Shown here in pieces: positions 11,005-22,279 of a DNA stretch of 64,000 nt; the stretch's first letter is position 1; each line of letters begins with the position of its first letter. The DNA lies in contig JAODTK010000333.1 of assembly GCA_026419785.1 (NCBI GenBank), positions 248,001 to 312,000 of the forward strand, given 5' to 3'. Under the pieces are notes generated by a model. The model was given only the letters and a program-made list of their open reading frames with translations, did no database searches and had not been told where the DNA came from. The position numbers and the translations under genes were made by a program. Origin of the DNA: Sclerodactyla briareus (Eukaryota; Echinodermata; Holothuroidea; Dendrochirotida; Sclerodactylidae).

Positions 11005-12129
11005 CTCCGCAAAGGCAAAATGTGAGAATGATGGTACAGGTTACGAATGCAGTTACATGCTCGTCCTCTGAACAGGACGTTGACATATTCCAAGTTTCTG
11101 CTGGCTTTTATCTGGGACTGACAAGCAACATCATATTTCTGATTAGTCCACTGTGCCAACTTTGTGTTAGAATTGTAAAGATGTTTTTTTTAGAGAATGT
11201 TTCCAGCCATGTTTTGAATTGTCAAACTGCTGAAACTGCTGTCGCTTGTTGTAACATGCTCTTATGGTCTAACCCAGGCATGGACAAACAAGGCTGGTGG
11301 GCCAAATCCGACTGGACAGCATACCTTTTCATGCAGTAACCCCCTCCCCCATACCTGACAAACATGACTTCAATCATCACAAACAGTTTCTGTCAGTGTC
11401 CATGGGCGAGCATGGGCAAGATGGAGGACTCATCGGGACACTTTCTACGCAACCCTATCGGCTATGAGATTGCAGCACATAACTCCAGTCCAAATTTCCC
11501 AAGGCCTACCCCTACCTCACCAGCCAGTTCCTTAATCTCCACGGACCACACTTGAACATGGCCAAACCACCTTGGTCCACCCCTCTGGACACAATCTTGA
11601 ATTTTAGCTGGATAAAGACAATCCCTGAATCTGCAGCAAATTCCTATCTCTCAAATTCACACCACATGTCTATCTGATCATTCTCATCTAACTTCTTTCA
11701 AGACTAGCAGATCTGCTTTCACTGCACAAGGAGAGAGCACAACCCTCTTGACACAAACCTGGGAAATCTTTCCCTTCACATGTAGGGAGAGTAGTCTAGA
11801 AAGTAAGAATCAGGATCAGTTCTGTAAACCTATTCCAGATATTCCTGATTGAAGTCACAGAACTTTCTCCCACCCCCACCCCCCCCCCCCCCCCACACTG
11901 ATCCATATCTCCTTAATCAACTGATCACTAGTTGAGGCAGATGAAGACCATTATCGCTGTGCTCATCCTTGTGAAGCCTACTTGGCTTCCTCATCCCATA
12001 GAGCAAAGCAAATCAAGCAATACCAGAGACTTGGGCTCCACGGCTCAAGGGAATCATTACCAACAGTCATGGAAACTGGCTCATAAAAGGATCACTAACT
12101 TCACTTCTACAGTTTGTACACCTATAATT
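11005..12129. other. Unassigned sequence, possibly intronic
   Basis: Nothing convincing. A C-rich tract lies at 11871-11894. A CAGGCATGGACAAAC motif at 11275 resembles an hAT terminus, but no matching partner with a target duplication was found. Confidence 0.4.
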
Positions 12130-12540
12130 CAAAACAGAGCTCAAACTACCTAAGCTCCACTACACCATTGGCCCTCCACCTGGAGGTCAGGTTCGAATCC
12201 CGGTTGGGTCATACCAAAGACTCCGAAAATGGTACCTGTTGCCTTCTCGCTGGGTGCTCAGCACAAGAGACTGGGACAGGGAAGGGACCTGCTGGTCAGG
12301 CAGCACTGGCCCATAATATGACATTCATAGTAGGTGGGCTTGGGCCGAAGTGTCAGGATTAGTAGCCCCTGCAGCTAGACGCTGTTCACAGCGTATGCTC
12401 AAAACTTTCCCCTATACACCTCATATGCACCCGAGAGTTGCTGCCAGCAACCTGCTTGGAATATTTACAATTTATGTAGCATTTGCACTGGGTCTACAGT
12501 TTTATCATTATCTCAGCCACAAGGTTGTGTAGTGCCCATC
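12130..12540 (+). mobile_element. tRNA-derived SINE candidate
   Basis: A perfect pol III B-box (GGTTCGAATCC, 12190-12200) is followed by CCGGTTGGGTCATACC as in a tRNA 3' half. A degenerate upstream half contains a CCTCCACCTGGAGG stem. The body includes CTGGGTGCTC (12250-12259), shared with the similar element at 53946-54190. It is not a functional tRNA, because the acceptor stem and A-box are poor. The 3' edge is approximate. Confidence 0.5.
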
Positions 12541-12753
12541 TGGCTCAGGCCTACTGCAGGAAATGGTTGTGCACGCTGCATGGAAGCCAGCAGGGAATTA
12601 GGAATATATTGGTGCCTTAACTCAAAACTAGTTACACGCATGCCTACCTTGTTAATCTCTGTACACTTATAGAAGACAGACAAAAGACAAGCTATTGTCA
12701 GTGCCCATCCACTATCTTAAGGCTTCTAAAAGATTTATGGCAATAAGAATTGT

Positions 12754-13006
12754 ATGTGGAAGTGTAGGTTGAAGTGGATGCTGAAGTATAGGCTGAAGTA
12801 TAGGCTGGAGTGTAAGCTGAATTGTAGGCTGAAGTGTAGGCTGAAGTGGATGCTGAAGTATAGGCTGAAGTGGATGCTGAAGGATAGGCTGAAGTATAGG
12901 CTGAAGTATAGGCTGAAGTATAGGCTGAAGTATAGGCTGAAGTATAGGCTGAAGTATAGGCTGAAGTATAGGCTGAAGTATAAGCTGAAGAGTAGGCTGG
13001 AGTGAA
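12754..13006. repeat. 12-bp minisatellite (GAAGTATAGGCT)n
   Basis: About 20 tandem copies of GAAGTATAGGCT lie head to tail. The right half is nearly perfect; the left half holds variants such as GAAGTGGATGCT and GAAGTGTAGGCT. Because 12 is a multiple of 3, both strands stay open through the array (Tyr-Arg-Leu-Lys on plus, Ser-Leu-Tyr-Phe on minus). Those frames have no gene context. Confidence 0.95.
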
Positions 13007-13613
13007 GGATCCTGGTCTTAATTTGTAAGAAATGGCACCTCACAAGCACACATTATACCTAATCATACGTTTTGAGAGAATGGGATTGTTTTGACACTGT
13101 GAGATCTACAGCCTGTGGATGAAATGTGGGGGGCCTCAGCTAGGAAAGCACCCGGACAACATCCAGCCCTAACTGAACCTAACACAATAGGAGCCCACAC
13201 ACCCGTGTGTTAGGCTACGGGGGAAGCCATGCACAGCCCTATTGTGCTAGGAGCAGCCTAGGCTAAATATGGACTTACGCAAAACGGGATCGAGCGGGGA
13301 GAAAAAAATCCAAACCAATATCACGCAACCGCTAAGGATAAACTATCGCTGCATAGGACGACGTCGGGAGAAAAATGCTCCTAGCAAGATTCTGAATGTC
13401 GATTGAAAGCAGATGGGTGATTTTCGGCGATGAAAAATCGATGAAATTCTTAGCCAAGATGCTCATGAACTTAAACGTTCACTGGCAAAATAAGAAGGAG
13501 ATAAGTTGCCAGCCCGGACTACTGTAAAAGATTGCCAGATGTTCAATGGCGCGGGGTGGGGTGCAAAGTGCCATATGGGGTACAAGTTTAGTAAGTGAAT
13601 AGATTGTCTTTAC
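13007..13613. other. Unassigned sequence, probable intron
   Basis: It lies between candidate exons of the minus-strand gene. It is locally CpG-richer (13150-13400) than its surroundings, but shows no open frame with splice sites. Confidence 0.35.
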
Positions 13614-13666
13614 CTTGCCGATCCATTGGTTTCTGCAACATCTTCTTCCCTGGTGATCTCTATGAA
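13614..13666 (-). CDS. Candidate 53-bp exon of the minus-strand gene
   Basis: A pyrimidine-rich acceptor (tttgtttttcattctag) and a good donor (GCAAG|GTAAAG) enclose 53 bases. One frame reads FIEITREEDVAETNGSA, acidic and stop-free. A second reads HRDHQGRRCCRNQWIGK; the third has a stop. The first frame does not fit the phase of the best frame at the end of the upstream block (14252-15252). This could reflect an indel in that block or a false exon. Confidence 0.35.
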
Positions 13667-14251
13667 CTAGAATGAAAAACAAATGAGGTTAATTAGGAGC
13701 AGTATATAATAGGAATGATACTGTATGGATGTTCATCATTTGGAATTGGAATATTAAATGTCTCTGAAGTATTCACAATAAACTGGCCAAACATCAGGGT
13801 TCAGAGTTTATGCCTCTCATAGTAATAGCCATAAATGCTCACAGTACATGGATTAATCCTACCATGTGATGCAATAGATTATAAAAGCACCTAAACACAT
13901 ATATTAGGGTACATCATACCTTTAGAATCCAGTGGACATGTAACAAATTTCTTCGGAACTAACGCAAGTAAAAGAGACATTTCAAATCCCCCAACCCCAT
14001 ATTTGAAGTTGTTACCACAAGTTTATGTTTATGTTCACTGAGGACCCTGCCATCCCCTGTGAATTCATTGGTGAAATTTGCAGTAGCTGATGGCGCCTTG
14101 ATGGCACAGTCGTCGATCCCTGATATTCAGTCCGAGAGTTTGACTGTAAATGAATGAAAAGTACTAACGTTCAAGTCCTATACATATATGAGCATAGTAC
14201 TTTAGTTGCAACAGAAACAGGCCGACACAGCAAAGAAAAGAAAATGCTTAC
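13667..14251. other. Probable intron
   Basis: AT-rich sequence between the donor at 14251 and the acceptor at 13667 on the minus strand. No other feature is visible. Confidence 0.35.
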
Positions 14252-15252
14252 CATTGTGACATTGGTAGTGGGGTTCTGTTTTCGACTGGTGTTGCCAGTC
14301 CCTGCTCCTCCTGAGTAATATCCTCCCCATCAATGATTTTGTCCTCATCCAGAGTCTTCCTCTCACCATTTGGAACATCTTTCTTCGGATGTTACGCTCC
14401 TGCCTGATTCCAGTCATTCTAGGACATTGTCGTCTTCGGCTCTGCTCAAGGGCTTCGTCATCCTCTGCCTATGTTCCCTATTCAGGGAAGGGTCTTTGTT
14501 CCTTTTCTTCGCAGTCTGCTGTCTTTTTTACCCTTCCCATCATGCCCCTCTGCAGCTTCTTGCGGTCTTTTCAGGGTTTTTTGCCAGCGCCCTCTCTCTT
14601 TCCTTCATAACAGAATCTTTCTCTGTATAGTAATGTTTCCAGACTCTTGCAGCATTCGCGGTGTCGATTGTGCTCCCCTCCTTTTATTCCGGTCTCTCGT
14701 TAACCTTCTGTTCCTTTGCCAGTGGGAACAGCGATTTTTCTCTCAATTACCCTCTCCCTAAATTTGGGCTTATGATCCCCAGTAGAAACATTCACCCTAA
14801 AGGGTTGAAGTTCCTCTTTACTCTTGAATCTTGATCTTGAGAGGTCATTTTGACCTGCAGTATGATTAGAACTACTGCAACAGGTTCACCTGCCCCAGAA
14901 AGACAACTCTATCCTGTTCCTTGGGTCAACGACGGGAAACCCTGGTGCTAATTTGGCTGATATTTGCAGAGTCCCCTCTCCTCTTTTGTACAACGGAAGA
15001 CATTTTAGCAATAACAGCCATACTGTCTGGTATAGCACTTATACTATCCTGAGTATTATCTGCAGGATTTTCATGGAAAATGATTGCTAATCTCTTCTTG
15101 ATAGACATTTCATCAAACTTTAGTGATTGATAATCATTCCCAGTAGCGCTGTATTACTCAGAAGAGATGACGCTGTTGCTGTTTTTAATGCTTCCAATTT
15201 CTGTCTCCTTGACAGTCGGATATTCTGAGCCAAGATCGTTAATGGATCATCT
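14252..15252 (-). pseudogene. Large coding-like block of a minus-strand gene, broken by stops and frameshifts
   Basis: It begins after acceptor ttctgtctttctcag and ends at a consensus donor (CACAATG|GTAAGC). Between these, stop-free stretches in shifting frames read like one charged protein. They are DDPLTILAQNIRLSRRQKLE (near 15250-15190), LKFDEMSIKKRLAIIFHEN (near 15125-15070), SRSRFKSKEELQPFRVNV (14845-14790), GSTIDTANAARVWKHYYTE (14685-14630) and EDVPNGERKTLDEDKIID (14386-14330). A competing frame at the start, SINDLGSEYPTVKETEIGS, runs on in the same frame past one TAA (15154-15156) into the second stretch. Stops include TAA at 14700-14702 and TGA at 14926-14928. The block is either an exon with assembly indels or a decayed gene. 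I do not recognise the family. Composition suggests a soluble, partly disordered or coiled-coil protein. Confidence 0.5.
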
Positions 15253-15710
15253 CTGAGAAAGACAGAAACATATTCTATCAGTAGCATATTTTGGGTTCCT
15301 ATTTGGGTTATTGGGTGAAAAACTGGACGGGGAGGGGGGAGGGGGTTCAGAGATTTGGGTAACGAACCCAAATCCAGACACTACATATTACTATGATAAA
15401 TTCTCATTGCTACAGAAACATAAGCATAGGCACTATAAGAAGTGTCTCTTGCAGATCAGTTACTGCAAAATACTATGTGTTATTATCTACACACCATTTG
15501 CATTGAAATATGTGGTACATGCAGCACTCAGCAAATAAATGACAGAATGAAAGACGAGTGTTTCTTTTGAAATCCACCATCCAACTAAACTTGAAATAAG
15601 TGACCATCTGTGTTAAGGACTTCTTGTCATGGGGTTTTCACAGGGCACAAGAACAATTTGTGAAGGATGTGACGTCAAATCTGAATGCATCTAGAAAAAA
15701 ACAAAAAAAC
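15253..15710. other. Probable intron
   Basis: It lies between minus-strand exon candidates and has a pyrimidine-rich acceptor end near 15253. A short GA-rich run lies at 15329-15350. No other feature is visible. Confidence 0.35.
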
Positions 15711-15960
15711 CTCTGGATGTTTCGCTACAATTTTCAAGACATTCTACCAAGCATCTGAATCTGTTTATCAAGTTCCACAAAGGTTTTGCAAACATCACAA
15801 TGGTGCGTGATTGAAGGAACTTTTTCAAGAATAAATGGCGAGTGAATCGCGACAAACAATTAACGATGCTTCCCATCCTTCACGCATGTTTGACAAACTC
15901 TTGGAATATAAAATGCAAAATACTTCTTTTCAACTTTTGGATCCTTCACGTTTGTGTGCC
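15711..15960 (-). pseudogene. Candidate exon with two CxxC pairs, one in-frame TAA
   Basis: After acceptor gctgttttcacag one frame reads VKDPKVEKKYFAFYIPRV, then CQTC, VKDGKHR, a TAA (15860-15862), and LFVAIHSPFILEKVPSIT, then HHCDVC and KTFVELDKQIQMLGRMS before a TGA at 15734-15736. Continuing in the same natural-looking protein past the TAA is strong evidence that this is or was coding. The two CxxC pairs about 28 residues apart suggest a zinc-binding site. A one-base shift at the TGA gives ENCSETSR up to a weak donor (CAGAG|GTTTTT). I do not recognise the protein. It lies upstream of the block at 14252-15252 and probably belongs with it. Confidence 0.5.
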
Positions 15961-16197
15961 CTGTGAAAACAGCCAAATACCAATAATTCCATTCAGAATC
16001 ATTATTTGCTCACAGTAGCACAGCTTTTATAGCAATCCTGCATGGTTTTAGGCTATAACCCCATCAGTTGAACTCTTGTGTATCACAGACCATCGTCCAA
16101 CGATATATCTTCCAGACAGGTGTAATATCAGTAAAATACTACAATTGTATAGATACAGAAACAGTGTCTGCTGCCTCCCTGGCAGCTTGACATTCAC

Positions 16198-16329
16198 TTG
16201 GTCCGGTATGACTTGTTGTGTTGAGGTTTTAGTGGCACAGATCTCAGCTTGCCTACTTTGGCATGACTGGACTTCCGCTGCATGGCTGCCGATTTCTTGT
16301 TTTCGGGAGACCTCCGAGTTGTTGATGAC
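16198..16329 (-). CDS. Candidate basic exon of the minus-strand gene
   Basis: Acceptor attttgttcactgcttcag is followed by an open frame reading SSTTRRSPENKKSAAMQRKS, then HAKVGKLRSVPLKPQHNKSY and RTK, then TGA (16195-16197). It is very Lys/Arg/Ser-rich, like a disordered tail. It may be the last exon of one gene. Alternatively, splicing at CAA|GTGAAT just before the TGA may join it to 15960, but that join is out of phase with the frame of that exon as read. Confidence 0.35.
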
Positions 16330-16639
16330 CTGAAGCAGTGAACAAAATCCAGAGTACAAATGATGAACAAAGGGCTAGATATGACGGGCCGACAGCAACA
16401 ATGATAATGATACTACTACTGATGATAATATATTGAGTACCTATGTAGCACCTTGTAGGCTTGCAAGTTGCAACATTGTTGGACAGTCTCGATGAGCTTC
16501 TCGGATATTATCCGATCATGTTTCGTTTATTTAATGAGGAAGGGTCAGAATGGACATAATCCTCATGAACTACCCTGAAACCACAACCCAAAAAGTGCAC
16601 ACAAGCCCAGAAGCTACCTACTTCGCCACATGTTTGAAG
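16330..16639. other. Unassigned sequence
   Basis: A short irregular trinucleotide stretch (gataatgatactactactgatgataata) lies at 16402-16430. Nothing else is supported. Confidence 0.4.
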
Positions 16640-17065
16640 AATAATCACAGGCGTTACCCTGAGGCATTTACACTACTGGACATAACAACATTTTTTCCGG
16701 AAGAGCTATTCCCCCGTTGATGACTTTTTGTGAAGAAGGTTTCCGAAGATCCAATCTACACCGAGTACCTCGAAGCTTGAGGTGGTGCCCACGAGTAGTA
16801 GCCACATTGGAAATCTCATGAAGTCATCAAAATGCTAAACCCATCAAGTCTATGGACAACTTTGAAGACCTGGATCAAATCACCCAGAACACGCCTCAGC
16901 TCCATTGAGGTTATCCCAAGACGCCTGAGTTTTTTCTCGTACGGAAATCTCTCAGGCTGCTAATTAATTTAGTCGCCCTCCTCTGAACTTTTCAATCAAC
17001 TGCTTAACTTTCACGGAAAATAAGGGTGCACACTGCGACCGAATACTCGAGGTGAGGTCTCACGA
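16640..17065 (-). pseudogene. Non-LTR retrotransposon (LINE) ORF2 C-terminal remnant
   Basis: Read on the minus strand with frameshifts, the sequence gives LEYSVAVCT, VQRRATKLISSLRDF (16940-16990), a segment equivalent to RLGITSMELRRVLGDLIQVF, then TRGHHLKLRGTRCRLDLRK and VINGGIALPE. The order VRPHLEY - VQRRATKL - Y/L-R-R-L - GDLIQVFK - TRGH..KL - VINxWNSLPE is the hallmark of the region after the reverse transcriptase in CR1/Jockey-type LINEs. Every segment needs a frame change, so it is a dead 5'-truncated copy. It lies just upstream (on the minus strand) of the host-gene exon candidates and is unrelated to them. Confidence 0.75.
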
Positions 17066-17502
17066 ATCATTGGAGCAGGCATGCCCTCTGATAACCACAA
17101 AGACCAAGATGTGTCTTTATGGAGCATCTTGGATATCACAGGTCCTAATATTGCCCGAGAGGCATGGAACATTGGAGTGCCTTGTCAAGGCACACTGGAA
17201 AAGCTGATTTTGGTTGGGATTCATGGACCCCCAACTCCAGAGTCTGAGCTCCTCATCTGTGATAATATAATCTCTCACTGATACACGCACTCATAATAGG
17301 TGATAACTTATGAAACCACCCGTTGTCACTAGCCGACTATAATCAATGATTCAGTCAGTAAATATTGTAGGACTTGGAGGATGTTAAATACATGTTAGAC
17401 ACTTAGATTTATTACAATGTTCGATGGACATTGGTTGCAACTTTCAATGTAGGTTCGTTTTGCAGGTTTGAAACTGACAGTTTCTTTCTTGCAACCTGGG
17501 AG
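17066..17502. other. Unassigned sequence
   Basis: Nothing recognisable. The plus-strand frame at 17081-17281 lacks motifs. Confidence 0.4.
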
Positions 17503-17832
17503 TTGGATTAAGCTCGGTCTGTAGAGTCTCAAAATAAAAACGTTTATCGTAGATCGCATGTTTGAATTCCTACCAGACTGATAGCTTTGTTCATGTGTCA
17601 TTGGGCAAACACTCCATCCCATTCCTCCTCCTCCACCCAGTGATTAATGGGGAATTTGTGCGGCCTTGAGTACAACTGTGGGCGCTGTGTTGCCTGCCGC
17701 CACCAAATGCTCGCCGGTTGTCAGAGTGTGTACCACTTGCTATGATCAGGGTAACATATCAGTGAAGCTGCTTTGAGCACTACAGTGGAAGGCGCTAATA
17801 TAAGCACTCAGATATTATTTATTATATTATCT
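17503..17832 (+). mobile_element. tRNA-derived SINE, near complete
   Basis: The tRNA-like head has an A-box region TTAAGCTCGGTCTGTAGAGT (17509-17528) and a B-box GTTTGAATTCC (17560-17570), spaced as in a tRNA gene. The body carries the CACCCAGTGATTAATGGG and CTTTGAGCACTACAGTGG, GGCGCTAATATAAGCACTC segments. I recall such trailers from abundant echinoderm-type SINEs. It ends in an ATT-rich tail (17812-17832). It is transcribed by RNA polymerase III if active and relies on a LINE for movement. Confidence 0.8.
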
Positions 17833-20800
17833 ATACATGAATTAGACTAGAATTCCCCATGCCAGACAACTTGCACCCTAAACATTCCACTTGAGAGTGC
17901 CAACTGGGTCAGAGTACTAATAATCTTTGTAGTCAACCAATGTGGTGAAACTGTTCAATGGAAATATCGGTTTGGGCAACACGGAAATCCAAAGTTAGGA
18001 CTTTCATTTTTGGCATATACTGAATACACACCCTTGTACCACTCGGCATCACTGTTTGAAATACCCAGCCCTAAAATGGTTGATTGACAATCATGTCAGT
18101 GACCAGAGTTCTGATCTTTAATACTGACTGTTCACAACTTTGTTTCTGGTACCCTGAGGATTTGAGTACATCGAAAACCTGAAGGTCTGTGTCTGGTTAG
18201 GGCATTGGGTGACAGTTGTGGAGGGAGGTAGTCACCCCATTCAACTCTGCCATAACATCGTCCAGATGGGGTCTGACCTCTCTCTTTGGTTTTGAGAATA
18301 TATGGCAGCTAGGCATCAAATCTCGTATTATCAATCTTGATCCATGACACTATTTTTCCTCAATAGTGCAAAATTTGGAAAACCACTACAATTCACTAAA
18401 TTGAGGAACTTTCTTGAAAATTGCATTTTTTCCAAGTTTTACCCTGATTTTCCAGTTAGGGATTATGGTAAATGCTGATGCATTTACTTAAGGATCCGTA
18501 CCTATAATATCCGAGCTTTGAACAAATTAAGGGTATGACGAGTGCTTTATAAGGATAAAACATAAAATTATCTTGAGTCCTATTGCTGAACTTTAAGTAG
18601 AAAATCTTTAAATCAAGGGCATAAATACAAAAGACGACGACAGGTCAATAATATGGCTAATTGGCCATGCCAAAAAAAAAGTTGACATTTTCCATGGAAT
18701 GATCACTGGATCTGTCATACACTTTTAAGCTTTCAGTTAAAAGGAGTTGACAGTCCCTCTCCAACTTGGGGACACCTCCCCCCCTTCCCCCCCAAGATCA
18801 GTTAGCTCTGCCATTGTTCTGTATTCTTCAGATAACTACAAATCCCCTTAAGAACCATGGGATATGGTCCAAGATTGTCTTGGCTTGGGTGGCACTAATA
18901 TCCCTGTATACATATAAAACCGGCCAGTTGGTTATGTTTCATCATCGGTTGTCACCAACAATTTTTAGAGCTGTGGAAATTTGTGACATTGCAATGCGTG
19001 TCTGGAGATTTCAAATCCTATGGTGCCTACCTGCAAATTGTGACATCTTAGAGATTTTTGACGCTCAAAATTCTCTGAGATACCTTTGTTTTTGTTCTTG
19101 AATCACTGAATTTTTTTCCTAGATCTTTATTCAGTTAGGGTAAGAAATTTTACGGGCGGAAAGTGAAATGGACCTTGATGAGTACCCAGCGGAAATCTTG
19201 AGAGCTGCAAAGCCGGCCCAATGCCTGCCCCTGCGTGGTCACCACTGACAACTTTGTTCATCAACCCAGAAACTTGTTGAAAGTTGGGGGGTCCCGAACA
19301 ATTTGAGCAGCATGTGGAGGACCTCATTAACCCCCCCTGACCCCCTTCAGTGGCTGCGCTCTTGCTAACCCTCCATTCCAATTCTACGTGAGCGCATCAG
19401 GCTTAATGTCTGCACAGACATACCGTGTGCCTCGCCCCTACTGTGTGATATGTTAAAAGCACTCATCTCCCCAATCAGTGTTTTTACCATACTGTTGTAT
19501 TATCGTCATCTGTTCATGCTTTCATGTTCCAAATAATTCTGTTTCCTTAGAGCACCTTATTACTTTCACACCATATGAAATATTATGAAGCAAACATACT
19601 AAATTCATTCTGACAGGAGCCCACTGCACGAATGCAAACAGAAACGTTTATCAGAGCATCAGTTCTGGACTAGCACTTGTTGTACCAACAATGAATGAAA
19701 TCAGAGATGAAATGCATATATATACACAGACTACTGTATGCAAGAACACCCAGTTCAATGTAATGAGAGATCAACGTTCCCAACATCATCGAAGATGACC
19801 AACCTTTTTAACTTCCTTTTAGTATCTTCTGTCTGATTTGTACTGTGCTCCTATTAAGACACAAAATCATAAATTTGGTAAAAGGCAGACACACTTCTAC
19901 CGAGCATGTGCTTCCATCAGAATGAATATGAATACAGTATTATTATTCACCTCCCAATGCGTTGATTCCTGACCCAGAATTTTGCTTGTGACATTGATGG
20001 ATGGAAGCTTTGATGAGTCACCAGTTGGGCAAAAGCTGGTGGGTTCTTTGCCTGGGGAAGGTTGTTACTGACACTTGGAAGGCCGGCAGAAAACAATCCA
20101 TGATGTCCATTGCTCAGTTCACTGACTCTGGTTTAAGTAAAGTTGACTATTCAGTATTAGTATTAAGAGCACCTTTTAAGCAATATTACTTTTTTTTGCC
20201 TATTGTATGATCATGTATGACAAACAGTGAAAGCTACAGTATGCCTCTATGTGGAATGCATATTGAGCGAAAAAAATACTAGTGGGGTAAGGGTATACCG
20301 TAGCCTGGCCACGTTATGCCCCCGTACTGTATTCCAAAGACAAATAACACCAGATCTCTATTTTGTGTGGTTTGGCCATGGAGCGAAGTATCGTTCATTT
20401 TTAGGAAGCACTTGCGCCGCAGAATCACTTGCATACCGCGCTGGTAGGTGAATACCAGTATGTTTGTTGTGTGTCAGAGGTTACTGCATGCTGGCTGATA
20501 TTTTCATAGTCATGTAGAAGACTTGATCAGTTAGAATTACTACTAACAATTGACCTTTTGCCAATTCCAGGGAGATTGGACAATATGGAGGGCCTTGGTT
20601 TGAAATAACTCAAGATGACCTCATTAATAGGGAATCTAAGTCTTTTGTGTCGTAAAAGACATGAGTGGTACAATACAGTGGGATGATGGGATTGGGAAAT
20701 AGTGCTTATAGTCAGGCTGGGCTGGGATTCTCCCAATGGGGGTCAACCCAATTCCACGTGAGGGAGTGGGGGTTCGGATGCAGTGCTGTGATTTTGTAAA

Positions 20801-22279
20801 AAAACCAAACAGTTTAACAAAAAAAAAAAGTAAGAATACTAATAGAATAATAAATTACCAGTATATTGCCGGTAAATACAGAATTAAGTAAAGTAAGTGA
20901 AATATGAACAAGGTGATGAAGTGCCAGGATTTTGAAAAGAAAAAAACCCTGACCAAGATGAGGTAGATGGTTAACACAGAACAATAAAGTATCCTACAGT
21001 ACAAGTATAAACCTTGTAGAGGCTCTATATCAGTTAGATAAAGGCAACCAATTCCTGAGCAAAATCAAAGAACTCAGGTCAGAGCAGGAATGAGAAAAGG
21101 GTATACAAGACTGAGTAGGCTATTACATTTGTATTGACATTCACAGGTGTGGGGAAGAAGGGGACCTGCTTTATGAAAAAATTTGCCAGATTAAAATACA
21201 AGGCGTCGCCAAAACGTCTCGCCGTGTTGCGCGATCAGTGGGTTTTATTATTCCCTACAACCACTATCTCAACAACCAACTACTGTAGTTCATGCCCCAG
21301 ACCATCGTCATGTCAAACACACATCCACATGTATGTTTTCACATCATAACATATAAAAATTCCTCAAATTCCTCAAATACTGACCAGTTTGACCTTATTA
21401 CAAATCATAAATACCACAATTTGAATAGTTCTATCGCTGCTCAGTCAACTCACTCTTTGACCCAAAATCCAACTTGAAAACTGTTCTAAACCTTCGAACG
21501 CCCGGGCTGTCGTTGTCTTTTGAAATCATTTCACTTCATTGCCTTTCATTTTCCAAGCATCCAGGACATGCCCTTCTCCCCCCCCCCCCCCCCCCCCCCC
21601 CCCCCCGACGACAGCAAACCCCCTCCCTCACTTCCCCCACACCAAGGAACTATCCCCATGCAGCTCCGAAGATGTCCAAAATATATCTTAGGACGCCACC
21701 ATTTGTCCCCATTTTCCCAGGCAAGACAAGAGAAGGAAGAAAATGTTACATATTTTTGAATGTCTAATAAATCAACCTAATCAAAATTGTTGATTTAAGA
21801 GAGGGTTTTTACCTGGAATTTTAACCTGGTTGGGCCATCCTCTCGCCTGGCTTCAAAGAGTCTTCTGAGAGAGGCTCTTAGGGATAAGAGGTTTTATGAC
21901 CCTTAAAGATCCTGCACTCAGCTATTCTATTCTTGAAAAATTTAAGGTTTGGGCTGTGACTGCTTCCTGCGGCAATTTTAATATTCCAAGTTTCCAAATC
22001 CTACAGAAATCGATTTCCGGTCTTACTTCCAAGCACTGTTGATGGTCTTATTTTTCAGTGAATGACCTCTAGTCCTTGACTCTCTGTCTCTCCTATGATT
22101 GCAGCAAAGTCATCCACATTGAAGCTTAATCCTTCCTTTGGTTATATTGTACCAGAAGCAGCCAGAGGCTTAATGAGTCCTTGACTCTTCGCAACTATAG
22201 CAAGACCTCGAGGACACTGGGGAGTATGTATAGCTCTGTGGGAAACATAACGTCTGACAAATTTCTCAAATTTTTTTTA
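17833..22279. other. Long unassigned stretch
   Basis: No gene is supported. A poly-C tract lies at 21578-21606 and creates a false Pro-rich frame. A 30-bp piece at 21208-21238 matches the start of dispersed repeat D (46165 and 54218). Two open frames at 20001-20210 and 20227-20451 have mildly natural composition but no firm exon boundaries; the second ends at a possible donor (GGTAG|GTGAAT). Confidence 0.4.

Noticed and set aside
11275..11587. hAT MITE from CAGGCATGGACAAAC to TGGTCCACCCCTCTG
   Set aside because: The two ends are only loosely similar and the flanking 8-mers (gtctaacc and gacacaat) do not match.
12130..12260. Functional tRNA gene
   Set aside because: The B-box is perfect, but the acceptor stem and A-box are not formed. 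The downstream body marks it as a SINE. The same reasoning applies to 17503, 42372, 49151 and 51749.
12735..13049. Phe-Ser-Leu-Tyr repeat protein
   Set aside because: The 12-bp minisatellite keeps both strands open, and no promoter, splice or homology evidence supports expression.
21474..21767. Proline-rich protein frames
   Set aside because: They are produced by the C homopolymer at 21578-21606, open in more than one frame.
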